A stretch of 64,000 bases of DNA from Salticus scenicus (GCA_963930645.1 OZ005653.1:209013561-209077560); one strand, 5' to 3'; shown: positions 47,049 to 58,326, numbered from the stretch's first letter. Translations and numbers: made by a program. The notes: a model not told the origin generated them from the letters alone.

Positions 47049-47727
47049 TCTATTTTTAGAAAATACCAATCTTTTTGATTTAACAAGACTGTACGAATAT
47101 TATACTTCAGGAAAAAGGAAATTAATATAATCAAAATTGACATCTGATTGGACTTTGGCTTGAATTACTGCTTATTAGTTTTTTAATCAATTAGCTAATA
47201 GGTGGCGCTGCCAGAATGTGATTTTCTCTCGTTACTGGGAAGGCTCAACATCTACAGTATATCAAACAAATATAAGAGAATGTGTATATTATGTAAAACT
47301 CTGCTGTTTCAGTAGGAGTGCATATCGACTAAAAGGTGGCAATTTAACCCTAATTTTGAGACTATCTCAGCTTCTTTAGTGTAAAAATATATAAAACTTG
47401 GCATGTGACACGGATATTAGGAAAAAAATATGCTGATTCACTTTGGATGCATATCTGACGAGAACTGACGCTGCTATTTTGCAATATTCTCCGTTTGCGA
47501 GAAACTATATCTCAGCTTTCATGCTATATAAATACACCAAACTTGATGTGGGAGATATATTATCAAAAATTATTCTTATTAAATTTTTGTGTATATAGAC
47601 AGAAAAATGGCACTGTTAATATTTTATGGAGTTTCTCAGATGGCTGTATCTCAGCACCTATTGGTAAAAAATTGCACCGAACTGCATATTTCATAGGGAA
47701 AAAAATTCTAAGTGTGATATAATTAAA
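47049..47727. other. 3' flank of P-type transposase gene
   Basis: No gene. Three loose ~150-bp repeats share TATCTCAGC (47356-, 47509-, 47649-) followed by a TATATAAA/ACTTG segment. GGTGGCGCTGCCAGAATG lies at 47202. No P-type terminal inverted repeat could be confirmed. Confidence 0.4.
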
Positions 47728-50313
47728 TTAAAGCTTGCTTTTAGCAAATTGTAAATTCTTTTTTTTACATTTTCTTTCATTTGCTAAACTAATGATATTT
47801 TCATTTAAGCTTTTTATCCGAATAAATATTCTCAGTCGAGAATATAAGGATAAAATTTTTTCATCAACATTAGGAAAATTTGATTTTAGTACATTAAATA
47901 ATGAGCGTGTTATGCCTGGCTCATTTTTCAAACTATGACCGTGAACTTGTAGGAAAATATTTTCGAAGTTCATAACGGTATTTAACCAGTCTGCAGATGG
48001 TTTTGAGAGTCCACCTTTATTCACACAGTTTATCCAAGAGCAATTGTTATGTGCATCATTAGTTTTTAAATGTTCGTCTTTGCTTTTAAATGCTAAATAA
48101 CCTGCTATGTATTCCACTGCATCTTTTTCTATCGTATTGTACTGATCAACATTCAAGGCTGTTGTATTGCAAGTTATTTTTATTTCCGTAGCTGCTTTTG
48201 CAGTTGTTGGAAATAAATCTTCATTAAGTACGTTATGAACTACTTTGTTCTCTTTTTCAATATTGATGAGTCCTTTTACATAAGAAGACGTCAGGACATT
48301 ACTTTTCTCATATTCTGCAACGTTTGCGTAAGCAGATGGAGATACTAATCTACCACTTAATAGCAATAATCGCAATCTGTATTTAAATTGGCTTGGTGAT
48401 GGCTGGTCATATCCATGACCCATTCCTCGAATCTGAGAAAAGAAACTTTCGAGACAGTCTTGGTTTAACCTACATGTTAAAATATAGGATATGTGCAAAT
48501 TTGAAAGGACATGGAATAGATTTTTCAACGATATTATTGACACTATAAATCCAATTTGAAAAGGCAGCATCGATTTTTTCCCCACAACTCTCAATGTTTG
48601 AATTTCTTCATGCAAACTATCAAGCACAGAATTTTGCTCTTCCAACGAAAGTCCATAACCACGTCTTAAAATAACTTTGTCTGTAGGAAGTCGTGAATTC
48701 AGAACATCAAATGCATCATTTACTAATTTAAAAAAATCTGCAGCTTCTTTCATTGATGGAAAAAAATGCCGAATTGCACAAGAAACACGATGAGAAAAAA
48801 CCTGAGCTGCAAAAGAAACTTTCATTTTCTCAACTCCTTTGATTTGAATGTGTTTCAAAGAAAGTTTAGGACATAATTTCAGTTCCTGTTTGTTCTTATC
48901 TAATAAGCTTATCAAAATATTTTTGTCAAGAGTAATACCCGAAGATAAAATTATTCCACTATTAAGGAAATGATTTCGGAGAAGTTTCAATAAATGAGGA
49001 ACATCTGCGAAAACATACACATTTCTACTTTCATCAAAGGGGTTTTGAAAATGAGTGCAGTCGATATTAATATTTAAATCTTTCCATAGAGCTTGATTTC
49101 CACCGCCGAGATCTGAAGTTAAAGCAACTACCTCAAATCCAACTTTTTCTACCTCTTTTATTATTTCAAATAACAGAGCTTTAGTCATTCTGCAGTCGAA
49201 ATCATAAAATATTGGTTGTTTCCAAGGTGCTAACAGACCTCTGATCATTACGACTTGGGCATTTTTATGTGGTCCTAAGATAACATCTTCAGAATGATCA
49301 TAATCTATTTTGCCATCGACACTCATTTCATCTATCACAATAACACATAGTTTTTCAAATCTCGTTAAAGTTTTTGAAGCACTTGATAAAAGATGAAACA
49401 ATTCTTTCAATATTCCCCTAGAAAATGTCATTTCGGATACCCATCTTTTTAATGTACTTAAACTTGGCAATGGAATTTTCATTTCATCTCTAACAAAAGT
49501 ATATGATCTTTTAGAAAGACCTCTTAGACATAAAGCTGTTACAATATCTTCCAAAGACCATTTCACGCGTTTTGACGAAATTAAAGCGAGTTGTTGACTT
49601 TTTGTAAATGTGCCATTTAAAACCCTTCCAATAATTTGTTCAGTCTTTTTTTTCTCTTCAACTTTATGATGGTAATACAAAGATGAAATTTTTCTAAAAG
49701 AATAATAGTTGGATGAGGATTTTTTCTGCAAATATTTATAGCCTTCATTAACTTTCTTTAATTCTTCCTCCAAATGAGAAATTTTTTCTTTCAGATAATC
49801 AATTTCCTTATTTTTTTCATTGATTATTTTCATACATGTGTCACAAGTTTCTAAATTCAAACTTCTATCAGTTTCATGAGCTTGTAAGTTCGATATATTT
49901 TCAGCGTCAAATGTCAGTTTCGGTTTTTTCGATGGCTTTTCATTTTCGAATATATCTGTCAAATACTGCTTTAATTGTCGTTTATTTGATCTTGCAGTTC
50001 TCGCTTCAGATTTTTGTATATCATCAGAATTCTGTTTTGAAGATAATATTGTAGGGATTTCAAGATGAGGAATTGCTCCAGCAATCAAACGACGTCTAGA
50101 TTGAAAACCGAATTCAGATTTCAAATCATGTTCAAAATCTTCATTACTAAAATGAGCTGAACAAATTCTAGCTGAATCTACTGAGAAATAGTCCTTTCTC
50201 TTGCAAGCTTCAACCCATGCAGTTCTTAGCTTTTTATTTTTTGGAATGCGATGGAAAGAAATACCGACAGTATTTTCATCATTTTTACATTCAGCTACAG
50301 CACACCAGGGCAT
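47728..50313 (-). CDS. P-element-type transposase (THAP9-like), intact 861 aa
   Basis: A single uninterrupted frame. Domains: THAP zinc finger at residues 1-85 (C4, C9, C51, H54; AIPHLEIP in place of the AVPTIF box), for DNA binding; basic linker; coiled coil about 160-200; helix-turn-helix region about 215-295; RNase H-like nuclease with D328 (VIDEM) and D401 (SDLGGGNQALW); insertion domain with ADVPHLLKLLRNH (432-444); return to the nuclease fold at LNQDCLESFF (D619, E622); and a C-terminal tail. In Drosophila P transposase the catalytic residues are D230, D303 and E531; the 73-residue first spacing is identical here. No intron interrupts it, unlike Drosophila P. Terminal inverted repeats and 8-bp duplication were not identified, so it may be an active element, a recently immobilised one, or a domesticated THAP9-type gene. 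An assembly gap lies 422 bp upstream. Confidence 0.93.
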   Translation of the reverse strand: MPWCAVAECKNDENTVGISFHRIPKNKKLRTAWVEACKRKDYFSVDSARICSAHFSNEDFEHDLKSEFGFQSRRRLIAGAIPHLEIPTILSSKQNSDDIQKSEARTARSNKRQLKQYLTDIFENEKPSKKPKLTFDAENISNLQAHETDRSLNLETCDTCMKIINEKNKEIDYLKEKISHLEEELKKVNEGYKYLQKKSSSNYYSFRKISSLYYHHKVEEKKKTEQIIGRVLNGTFTKSQQLALISSKRVKWSLEDIVTALCLRGLSKRSYTFVRDEMKIPLPSLSTLKRWVSEMTFSRGILKELFHLLSSASKTLTRFEKLCVIVIDEMSVDGKIDYDHSEDVILGPHKNAQVVMIRGLLAPWKQPIFYDFDCRMTKALLFEIIKEVEKVGFEVVALTSDLGGGNQALWKDLNINIDCTHFQNPFDESRNVYVFADVPHLLKLLRNHFLNSGIILSSGITLDKNILISLLDKNKQELKLCPKLSLKHIQIKGVEKMKVSFAAQVFSHRVSCAIRHFFPSMKEAADFFKLVNDAFDVLNSRLPTDKVILRRGYGLSLEEQNSVLDSLHEEIQTLRVVGKKSMLPFQIGFIVSIISLKNLFHVLSNLHISYILTCRLNQDCLESFFSQIRGMGHGYDQPSPSQFKYRLRLLLLSGRLVSPSAYANVAEYEKSNVLTSSYVKGLINIEKENKVVHNVLNEDLFPTTAKAATEIKITCNTTALNVDQYNTIEKDAVEYIAGYLAFKSKDEHLKTNDAHNNCSWINCVNKGGLSKPSADWLNTVMNFENIFLQVHGHSLKNEPGITRSLFNVLKSNFPNVDEKILSLYSRLRIFIRIKSLNENIISLANERKCKKKNLQFAKSKL

Positions 50314-50735
50314 GTTAATTCATAAAAACACAAACAATGCAAACGAAAACAAAGAAGTGGATTATCGTTTTTCTTTCTAAAATGATGCGTACTCAAGCTA
50401 TGACAGTGACAGGAGGCAGGAGCGATGCCTCGATCGCACCAATGACGTCAGATCCCACATCCCCGTTCGCGCAGATGGACGATTCCTCTCGGACGGACCT
50501 ACCTTCTCTTCTAGCTATCTTGAATCGGTACAATGTCAAAGCAAGATCCAACAAAATATCAAATTCGGTTAAATTAATTCCATTGGTTCATAAAGTACAG
50601 TGTTTGAACCACGGAGTAATATTAATAGGAGTTGAAGGTCCAATGGGAGAAAGCTACGAAACTGTGATCTAAATTTTTGGTAAATATTGAGGGCGCCACT
50701 TGTCATTCCTCCCTACTTCGGCACGGATATACTGT
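50314..50735 (-). other. 5' flank of P-type transposase
   Basis: Less AT-rich sequence with TGACGTCA at 50443-50450 and GGGCGCCACTTG near 50691. A 111-codon open frame on the + strand here shows no family features. The flank probably contains the transposase promoter and perhaps the element end, but the assembly gap cuts it off. Confidence 0.4.
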
Positions 50736-50935
50736 NNNNNNNNNNNNNNNNNNNNNNNNNNNNNNNNNNNNNNNNNNNNNNNNNNNNNNNNNNNNNNNNN
50801 NNNNNNNNNNNNNNNNNNNNNNNNNNNNNNNNNNNNNNNNNNNNNNNNNNNNNNNNNNNNNNNNNNNNNNNNNNNNNNNNNNNNNNNNNNNNNNNNNNNN
50901 NNNNNNNNNNNNNNNNNNNNNNNNNNNNNNNNNNN
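50736..50935. other. Assembly gap (200 N)
   Basis: Exactly 200 undetermined bases, a typical fixed-length scaffold gap. It lies between the P-type transposase flank and the left arm of the 2-kb palindrome. Confidence 0.99.
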
Positions 50936-50937
50936 GG

Positions 50938-52930
50938 GTTAAAGTTATATCATTGTTTCTCTACTCCATTTGGATGGATTAAATAAGAAATAAAATAAAA
51001 TAGGAAGAAAGGCGGATTATTCTGTAAATAGAACTAGTAATTAATGTACTCTCATATTTAGAGTATTCAAATACCATCTCCAAGCAATTTCATTCGACTT
51101 ATTTCCAAATGTAACCCCCTCTTTTTATGACTTAAATATGTATAATTCGCTTTAAATTTAAGCAAATTAATTTCTTTCTTTTGACTTTCGGATTAATTTC
51201 AAAAGATGATTTTTCCCCCTTGTACAATTCTTAAGAAAAAAAAAAAAAAAACTCTATTGATTTTATTATTATTTTTAGTATTATATTACTTTTCAATTTC
51301 TTTTCTTTCTTCATCTTGTTTCATTACCTGATCTGATAGCTTCTCACATATTAAATTAAAAAAATATTGCTCTCACGTTTATTATTCAGAGTCGTCAGTA
51401 GATGGCGACACCAAACATACATTTATCTTCTGCTATAAAAATTACATGATTTTGCTCTGAAATTAGTGTAAATTCTACATTTTTTTTTCAGACAAAATAA
51501 ATCTGAAAAATTCTGTCAACGTTAGATATTTTAATCTTAAAAATATTTACTCTTACAAATTAAGAAAAAAAAAATCACTAATTTTTTAGTGTGGGATGAA
51601 AAAAATTAGTACATGTCGTCTTAAATATGAACAAATACCCAGTAAAAGATTTCGATCATTAATCTTTTCATGTAGATATAATATATAATACTAAAAATGT
51701 ATATCGGAAAATATTTGTAAATGTTTTCGTAAGATTTAGTTTAAAATACTGATAAAAAAAAAGAAATTATAAGAAATAGTCTGATCTCTGATGTCTAGTC
51801 GCTGATTTGCTGCTACGACGCGTCCTCACATCCAATTAGAAGGGATTATTCTATCATATTAGACGAACTATATAGGTAGTTTTTCGTCCAATATGATGGA
51901 ATAATCCCTTCTGAATTGACGCGAGGATGCATCGTAGCAGCAACGCGTCCTCACATCCAATTAGAAGGGATTATTCTATCATATTAGACGAACTATATAG
52001 GTAGTTTTTCGTCCAATATGATGGAATAATCCCTTCTGAATTGATGCGAGGACGCATCGTAGCAGCAAATCAGCGACTAAACATCAGAGATCAAACTACT
52101 TATTTATTTATTGGTCAATATTTTAAACCAAATTTTACGAAAACATTTACAAATATTTTCCGATATACATTTTTAATATTATGGATCATGAAAAGATTAA
52201 TGAACAAAATCTTCTACTGGCTATTTGTTCAAATTTAAGAAGACATGTAATTCATTTTTTTTAATCCCACACTTAAAAATTAGTGATATATATATATATA
52301 TATATTTTTTATAAGAATAAATATTTTTAAGATTAAAATATGTAAGGCTGTCATAGTTTTTCAAATTTATTTTATCAGTAAAAATGTAGAATTTATACTA
52401 ATTTCAGAGCAAAATCATGTAATCTATATAGCAAAAGATAAACGTATGTTTGGTGTCGCCATCTACTGACGACTCTGAATAATAAACGTGAGAGCAATAT
52501 TTTTAAAATTAAATATGTGAGAAGCTATCAGATCAGATAATGAAACAAGATGAAGAAAGAAAAGAAATTGAAAAGTAATATAATACTAAAAATAATAATA
52601 ATATCAATAGAGTTTTTTTTCTTTCTTAAGAATTGTACAAGGGAAAAAAAATCATCTTTTGAAATTAATCCGAAAGTCAAAAGAAAGAAATTAGTTTGCT
52701 TAAATTTAAAGCATATTAAAGTCATAAAAAGAGAGGGTTACATTTGGAAATAAGTCGAATAAAATTGCTTGGAGATGGTATTTAAATACTCTAAATATGA
52801 GAGTACATTAATTATTAGTTCTATTTAGAGAACAAAAAAGTATTTCTATCCGCCTTTCTCTTCCTATTTTATTTCATTTCTTATATAATCCATCCAAATG
52901 GAGTAGAGAAAGAATGATATAACTTTAAAA
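50938..52930. repeat. 2-kb palindrome (inverted repeat, ~0.87-kb arms)
   Basis: The left arm starts TTAAAGTTATATCATTG and the right arm ends with its complement CAATGATATAACTTTAA, apart from small changes. Matching inverted blocks include GTACTCTCATATTTAGAGTA, GTCAGTAGATGGCGACACC and GTTAGTTT-type words, in order. The arms differ at several per cent of positions and by indels, so this is an aged genomic structure rather than a self-joined read. The centre (51810-52068) is a duplicated hairpin. There is no coding region. The left arm may extend into the gap. Confidence 0.85.
51810..52068. repeat. Two 125-bp hairpin units at palindrome centre
   Basis: CGCGTCCTCACATCCAATTA occurs at 51819 and 51944. 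Each unit folds on itself, with AAGGGATTATTCTATCATAT on one side and the near complement ATATGATGGAATAATCCCTT on the other, around a TATATAGGTAGTTTT loop. The two units are nearly identical, although the surrounding arms have diverged. Confidence 0.85.
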
Positions 52931-53020
52931 GTTAATATTTGTGTACAACACTCTGATAATTTTTAATGAGAAAATATCTGTCATTGTCATCATTATAAAT
53001 GAAATTGCATTAAAAAATAA
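52931..53020. other. Short spacer
   Basis: AT-rich spacer between the palindrome and the composite repeat; nothing recognised. Confidence 0.4.
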
Positions 53021-53532
53021 ACTAGCTGGAACCCATCGAATTCTACGGTCACTTTTTTGACCGTAATGTTTCAAAAATCGTCGCATCATTATTTAAATGT
53101 ATTTCAAGTTAAAACATCTAATATAAATTACGACATTTCACTTAAAAAAATACCGGGCCCATGATAATAACCTTAAATGAACCTTAAATTTGTATGATTT
53201 TATATCTTTAACTCGATTTTGTTTGAATTTCTATTTTTAAATAAAGCATTGCGAAAAGAATAACCAGTTGTAAAAAAAAAAAAATAATAATAATAACTGG
53301 AACCGAACGAAACTCTGCCTTGTGACCCCGGTGCCTGCGGCAGCGTATACGCCGGCCGCTAATAACATAAATTTTTTCCAAAAATTAACCTGGAACCAAA
53401 CGAACCCGCCCGGTGTTGCCCGGGCGCATGATACCTTAAATGAACTTTGAATTTGTATGATTTTATACCTTTAACTCTATTTTGTTTGAATTTCTATTTT
53501 TAAATGAAAGCATCGCGAAAAGATTAATCATC

Positions 53533-53571
<39 letters not shown>

Positions 53572-54577
53572 ACCTCAATCCGAACGGAACTCGGGCTCGT
53601 GACCTCGGTACCTGCAGCAGCGTATATGCGGGCAGCTAATAACAGGAAAAAAATCTCAAAAATTAACCTTGAACCGAACCAACTTCTGACTTGTTTTTCC
53701 GCTGCCTGTGGCTGTGGTACCGTACAGCAGGCATGCTATGCACGTGCTGCAAAATCCACTTTTCTCCACCAGGGGGCGCAGTATGTTGTATACGAACATC
53801 ACCAATCGCCTTGAATTTCCAAGACCTTTCAAATAAGGTGTCACATTGTGGTGTCAACTGTTAAATTCTTTAGTTGCACTTTGCACTGCCAAGGGGCACA
53901 GTGTGTTCTGTATGAACATCACCAACGATCAGGAAATACCAAGACCTTTAAAATAAGATGTAACATGATAGGGTCTACTATAAAATAAACTGTTTCTATT
54001 TTTCACCACCATGGAGCACACTATATTGTATACAAATATCCCCAAAATTTCAAGACCTTTTATCACCAATCGCCTTGAATTTCCAAGATCTTTCAAATAA
54101 GGTGGTTCCAATTTTCACCACCAGAGGGTGCACTATGTTGTATACAAACGTCCCCAATCAACGTGAAATTTCAAGACCTTTAATATGAGGTGCTATATGT
54201 GTGAGTCTAGAACAGATTTCCCTCTCAAACTACTTTTCCCCCCTTTCCCTCCCAAACCTACTTTCCCCCTTTTCGCCCCTTTAAAATCGAAAATTCCAAA
54301 ATCGCAGAAATTGATTTTTTAATATTCGAGTCTAGTCCCTCCCATGTACAATTTCTTCACCGTGAAGTAATTTGGAGCTGAGTTAAGTTTGCAAACGTGT
54401 TTTTAAACCCAAGCCCCCCCAGGGAGGGAGCCGTTCGACTTTTTTTATTTTTCTCTTTTGATGACACATCTACAGACCAAGACCTTTTATTAGACACCTC
54501 AATCAATTTTTTACACCTAGCCGTTCTCTCAATTTAGTGGAGACAGACAAAACATGTTTCAAATTAATATATAGATA
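53021..54577 (+). repeat. Composite repeat, copy A
   Basis: It begins CTAGCTGGAACCCATCGAAT and ends AATTAATATATAGATA. It is built in order of a ~130-bp head with GACCGTAATGTTTCAAAAAT; about two ~258-bp units, each with CCGGGC(G/C)CATGATA, TTTAACTCGATTTTGTTTGA, a poly-A run and GCAGCGTATACGCCGGCCGC; four ~120-bp units with CCACCAGGGGGCGCA-like words; and a ~380-bp tail with AATTTAGTGGAGACAGACAA. It abuts copy B head to tail. Class unknown; no coding region. Confidence 0.75.
53766..54180 (+). repeat. ~120-bp repeat array 1 with CTCF-like motifs
   Basis: Four units with motif positions 53766, 53886, 54006 and 54118. Unit 1 reads CCACCAGGGGGCGCA; the others are degraded (GCCAAGGGGCACA, CCATGGAGCAC, CCAGAGGGTGCAC). 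Between motifs each unit carries GTATACGAACATCACCAA and CCAAGACCTTT(C/A)AAATAAG. Confidence 0.8.
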
Positions 54578-55723
54578 AACGAGCTGAAACCCGTCGAATT
54601 CAACGATCAATTTATTGACCGTAATGTTTCAAAAATCGTCGCATTATTATTTAAATGTATTTCAAGTTAAAAAATCTAATATAATTTATGACATTTCACT
54701 TAAAAAAAAGAAAGTCGAGAAAATGCTTATAAATAGAAATACTATATATGACATCACTTTCTACAAAGTACTGTCAATGTGACTCAAACTGACTCCAAAT
54801 AAACAGTTGCTATCTTTTATTTTCTATTTCGTTTAATACTAAGACTACATGTTAGCTGACCCGTCCGGCGTTGCCCGGGCCCATGGTAATAAACTTAAAT
54901 GAACCTTAAATTTGCATGGTTTTATATCTTTAACTCGATTTTGTTTGAATTTCTATTTTTGAATAAAAGCATCGCGAAAAAATAATCAGCTGTAACAAAA
55001 AAATTATCTCGAACTGAACGAAACTCTGCCTTGTGACCCCGGTGCCTTCGGCAGCGCATACGCCGGCCGCTAACATAAAAATATTCCCCAAAATTAACCT
55101 GGAACCGAACGAACCCGCTCGGTGTTGCCCGGGCCCATGATACCTTAAATGAACTTTAAATTTGTATCATTTTATACCTTTAACTCGATTTTGTTTAAAT
55201 TTCTGCTTTTAAATGAAAGCATCACGAAACAAATAATCAGCTGTAACAAAACAATTACCTCGAACCGAACGAAACTCTGCCTTGTGACCCCGGTGCCTGC
55301 GACAGCGCATACACCGGCCGCTAATAACATAAAAAAATTCCCAAAAATTAACCTGGAACCGAACAACCCACCCGGCAATGCCCGGGCCCATGATAATACC
55401 CTTAAATGAACCTTAAATTTGTATGCTTTTACATCTTTAACTCGATTTTGTTTGAATTTTTATTTTTAAATGAAAGCATCAAAAAAAAAAAAAAAAAAAA
55501 CATCTGTAACAAACAAAAAAAAAAAAAAATTCCTCAAACAGAACGGAACTCGGGCTCGTGACCTTGTGCCTGCGGCTGCGTATATGCAGGCCGCTAATAA
55601 CACGAAAAAATTCTCAGAAATTAACCTTGCACCGAACAAACCTCTTACTCATGTTACCTCTGCCTGTGGCTGCGGCACCGTATAGAAGGCATGTTACGCA
55701 AGTGCTGCAAAATCCACTTTCCT

Positions 55724-56300
55724 CCCCCAGGGGCGCAGTATGTTGTATACGAACATCACCAATCGCCTTGAATTTCCAAGACCTTTCAAATAAGGTGTCA
55801 CATGGTGGTGTCAACTGCAAAATCTTTTAGTTGCACTTTCCATCGCCAGGGGGCACAGCGTGTTCTATATGAACAAGACCAATGGTCAGGAAATACCAAG
55901 ATCTTTTAAAAATAAGGTTTAACATGATAGGGTCTACTGCAAAACCACCTAGTTCCATTTTAACCACTAGGGGGTGCTCTATATTGTATACAAACAACCC
56001 CAATCAACATGAAAATTTAAGACCTTTATCACCAATCGTCTTGAATTTCCAAGACCTTTCAAATAAGGTGTCACATGGTGGTGTCAACTGCAAAATCCTT
56101 TAGTTGCACTTTCCACCACCAGGGTGCACAGCGTGTTCTATACGAACAACACCAACGGTCAAGACATACCAAGACCTTTAAAATAAGGTGTAACATGATA
56201 GGGTCTACTGCAAAATCCCCTAGTTCCATTTTTCACCACCAGGGAGCACCCTATATTGTATACAAACATCCCCAATCAACATGAAATTTTAAGACCTTTA
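55724..56300 (+). repeat. ~120-bp repeat array 2 with CTCF-like motifs
   Basis: Five units with motif positions 55724, 55844, 55964, 56116 and 56236. The third-to-fourth gap is longer (152 bp) because part of a unit (CACCAATCG...TTGAATTTCCAAG) is duplicated. Confidence 0.8.
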
Positions 56301-56988
56301 AAATGAGATGCTACATGTGTGGGTCTAGAACAGATTACCCTCTCAAACTAATTTCCCCCCTTCCCCCCCCCTCCAAATCTACTTTCTCTCTTTTTTCCCC
56401 CTTTAAAATCGTAAATACCTTTAATTTGTATGATTTCATATCTTTAACTCGATTTTGTTTGAATTTCTATTTTTAAATAAAAGCATTCCGAAAAAAAAAA
56501 TAATGAGCTGTAACAAAAAAAAAAAAAAAAAAAAATTCCTCGAACCGAGCGAAATGCTGGCTTGTGACCCCGGTGCCTGCTGCAGCGCATACACGGGCCG
56601 CTCATAACATAAAAAATTCCCCAAAATTAACCTGGAACCGAACGAACCCGACCGGCAATGCTCGGTCCCATGATAATAACCTTAAATGGACCTTAACTTT
56701 ATATGGTTTTATATCTTTAACTCGATTTTGTTTTAATTCTATTTTTCAAACAATAATCATCTGTAACAAAAAAAAAAAAAAAAAAAAAAAAAATTACCTC
56801 AAACAGAACGGAACTCGGGCTCGGGACCCGGTGCCTGCGGCAGCGTATATGCAAGCCGCTAATAACATGAAAAAATTCTCAAAAATTAACCTTGAACCGA
56901 ACGAACGTCTGACTCCTGTTTCCGCTGCCTGTGTCTTCGGCACCGTATAGCAGGCATGTTACGCACACGCTCCAAAATCCACTTTCCT

Positions 56989-57290
56989 CCACCAGGGGGC
57001 GCAATATGTTGTAGGCGAACATCACCAATCGCCTTGAATTTCCAAGACCTTTCAAATAAGGTGTCAACTGCAAAATCCTTTAGTTTCCATTTCCACCACC
57101 AGGGGGTGCAGTGTGTTCTGAACGAACATCTCAATCGGCCTGGAAATACCAAGACCTTTAAAATAAGGTGTAACAGGATAGAGTCTATAAAAAAAAAAAA
57201 AACACCTAGTTCCATTTTTCACCACCAGCGGGTGCACTATATTGCATACAAACATCACCAATCAACACGAAATTTCAAGATCTTTTAAAA
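56989..57290 (+). repeat. ~120-bp repeat array 3 with CTCF-like motifs
   Basis: Three units with motif positions 56989 (CCACCAGGGGGCGCA), 57096 (CCACCAGGGGGTGCA) and 57222 (CCACCAGCGGGTGCA). Confidence 0.8.
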
Positions 57291-57682
57291 TGAGGTGCTA
57301 CATGTGTTGGTCTAGAACGGATTTCCCCCTCAAACTAATTCCCCCCCCCCCTTTCCCCTCCCCCAAATCTATTTTTCCCCTCTTTAAAATCAAAAATTCT
57401 AAAATCGCAGAAAGCTATTTTTTAGTATTCGAGTCTAGTCCCCCCCCCATGTACAATTTCTTTACCGTGAAGTAATTTGGAGATGAGTTAAGCTCGTAAA
57501 CGTTTTTTTAACCCCTGCCCCCCAGGGGGTGGTAACCGTTCGACTTTTTATATTTTTCTTTTTTGATGGCACATCTACAGACCAAGACCTTTTTTTAGAC
57601 ACCTCAACCAAATCTTTACACCTAGTCGTTCTCTCAATTTAGTGGAGATAGACAAAAACACGTTTCAAATTAATATATAGAT

Positions 57683-58246
57683 AAATAAATAAAATAATAA
57701 AATATTTTTAATTTTTAAAGTAAAATTTGGTTAATGTAATGCTCTATCTGTTATCATATTGTAAAATGTTACTTCAATTTGACTAAATAAATATATTAAA
57801 TAATATTTAACTATATACATTAATTGTATAAAGATTTACTAAAATATGTTTTTAAGTTACTAAAAATACACTAATTTAATTGACAGTTTTCATTAATGAA
57901 AAGAAATCTAAGAAGAAACGTGAAATCATTTTTCAAATTAAAATATGTAGCAAGTGTGTTATCAGTTTATTTTAAACAAAAAGTTTTTTTTTTTTTTTTT
58001 TTTTTTTTTTAGGCGGGGGGCCGTTTTATTTCTGTGGAAGAAATGGGTTTTTTCCAGCCTTTGCAACACTAATTACGATACGAAAACGCATAATTTTTCG
58101 GTGAGGCTGCCAAATTTTCATGTTCAAGGGATCAATTAACCCGAAATAAAACTTGGCCATTAAGAAATGGATACCTGACCGACTACTTTGGGGTACTCTT
58201 CCGTAATCAGCATTTCAAGATGATAATGCACCTGGGTAATTATTTA
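57683..58246. other. Spacer, no gene seen
   Basis: AT-rich, with a T27 run at about 57985-58011 and a short GGCGGGGGGCC patch after it. No coding support. Confidence 0.4.
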
Positions 58247-58290
58247 TTAGGTTGATTTCTTTAGAAATCGACCTATTGCAATCACTTCGT

Positions 58291-58326
<36 letters not shown>

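Larger units (their letters stand above)
54578..57682 (+). repeat. Composite repeat, copy B
   Basis: It starts GAGCTGAAACCCGTCGAATT immediately after the end of copy A and ends AATTAATATATAGATAAATA. It has the same head, then at least five ~258-bp units (TTTAACTCGATTTTGTTTGA at about 54927, 55180, 55437, 56442 and 56717) interleaved with two ~120-bp arrays (55724-56300 and 56989-57290) and the same tail as copy A. It is longer than copy A through internal unit amplification. Open frames here are artefacts of the repeats. Confidence 0.75.

Noticed and set aside
46775..47130. Open frames within the SINE region
   Set aside because: Explained by the tRNA-derived SINE on the minus strand.
45667..50512. 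AGGTAGGT...TGACGTCA similarity between 45.67 kb and the complement of 50.45-50.51 kb
   Set aside because: Two short words at similar spacing but unrelated sequence between them; not enough for a repeat call.
50337..50672. 111-codon + strand open frame upstream of the P-type transposase
   Set aside because: No recognisable domain, divergent to the transposase and ending near the gap. It is most likely a chance frame in a less AT-rich promoter patch.
47202..50705. GTGGCGC words flanking the P-type transposase as terminal inverted repeats
   Set aside because: The match is only about seven bases, and similar GGCGC words occur elsewhere (43117, 51400, 52455, 62520). There is no 8-bp duplication to support it.
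50677..50986. Open frames running across the N gap
   Set aside because: They consist almost entirely of undetermined residues and carry no evidence.
53482..57288. Many 60-128 codon frames on both strands
   Set aside because: The same short frames recur in each repeat unit and pass through poly-A runs; they track the composite repeat.
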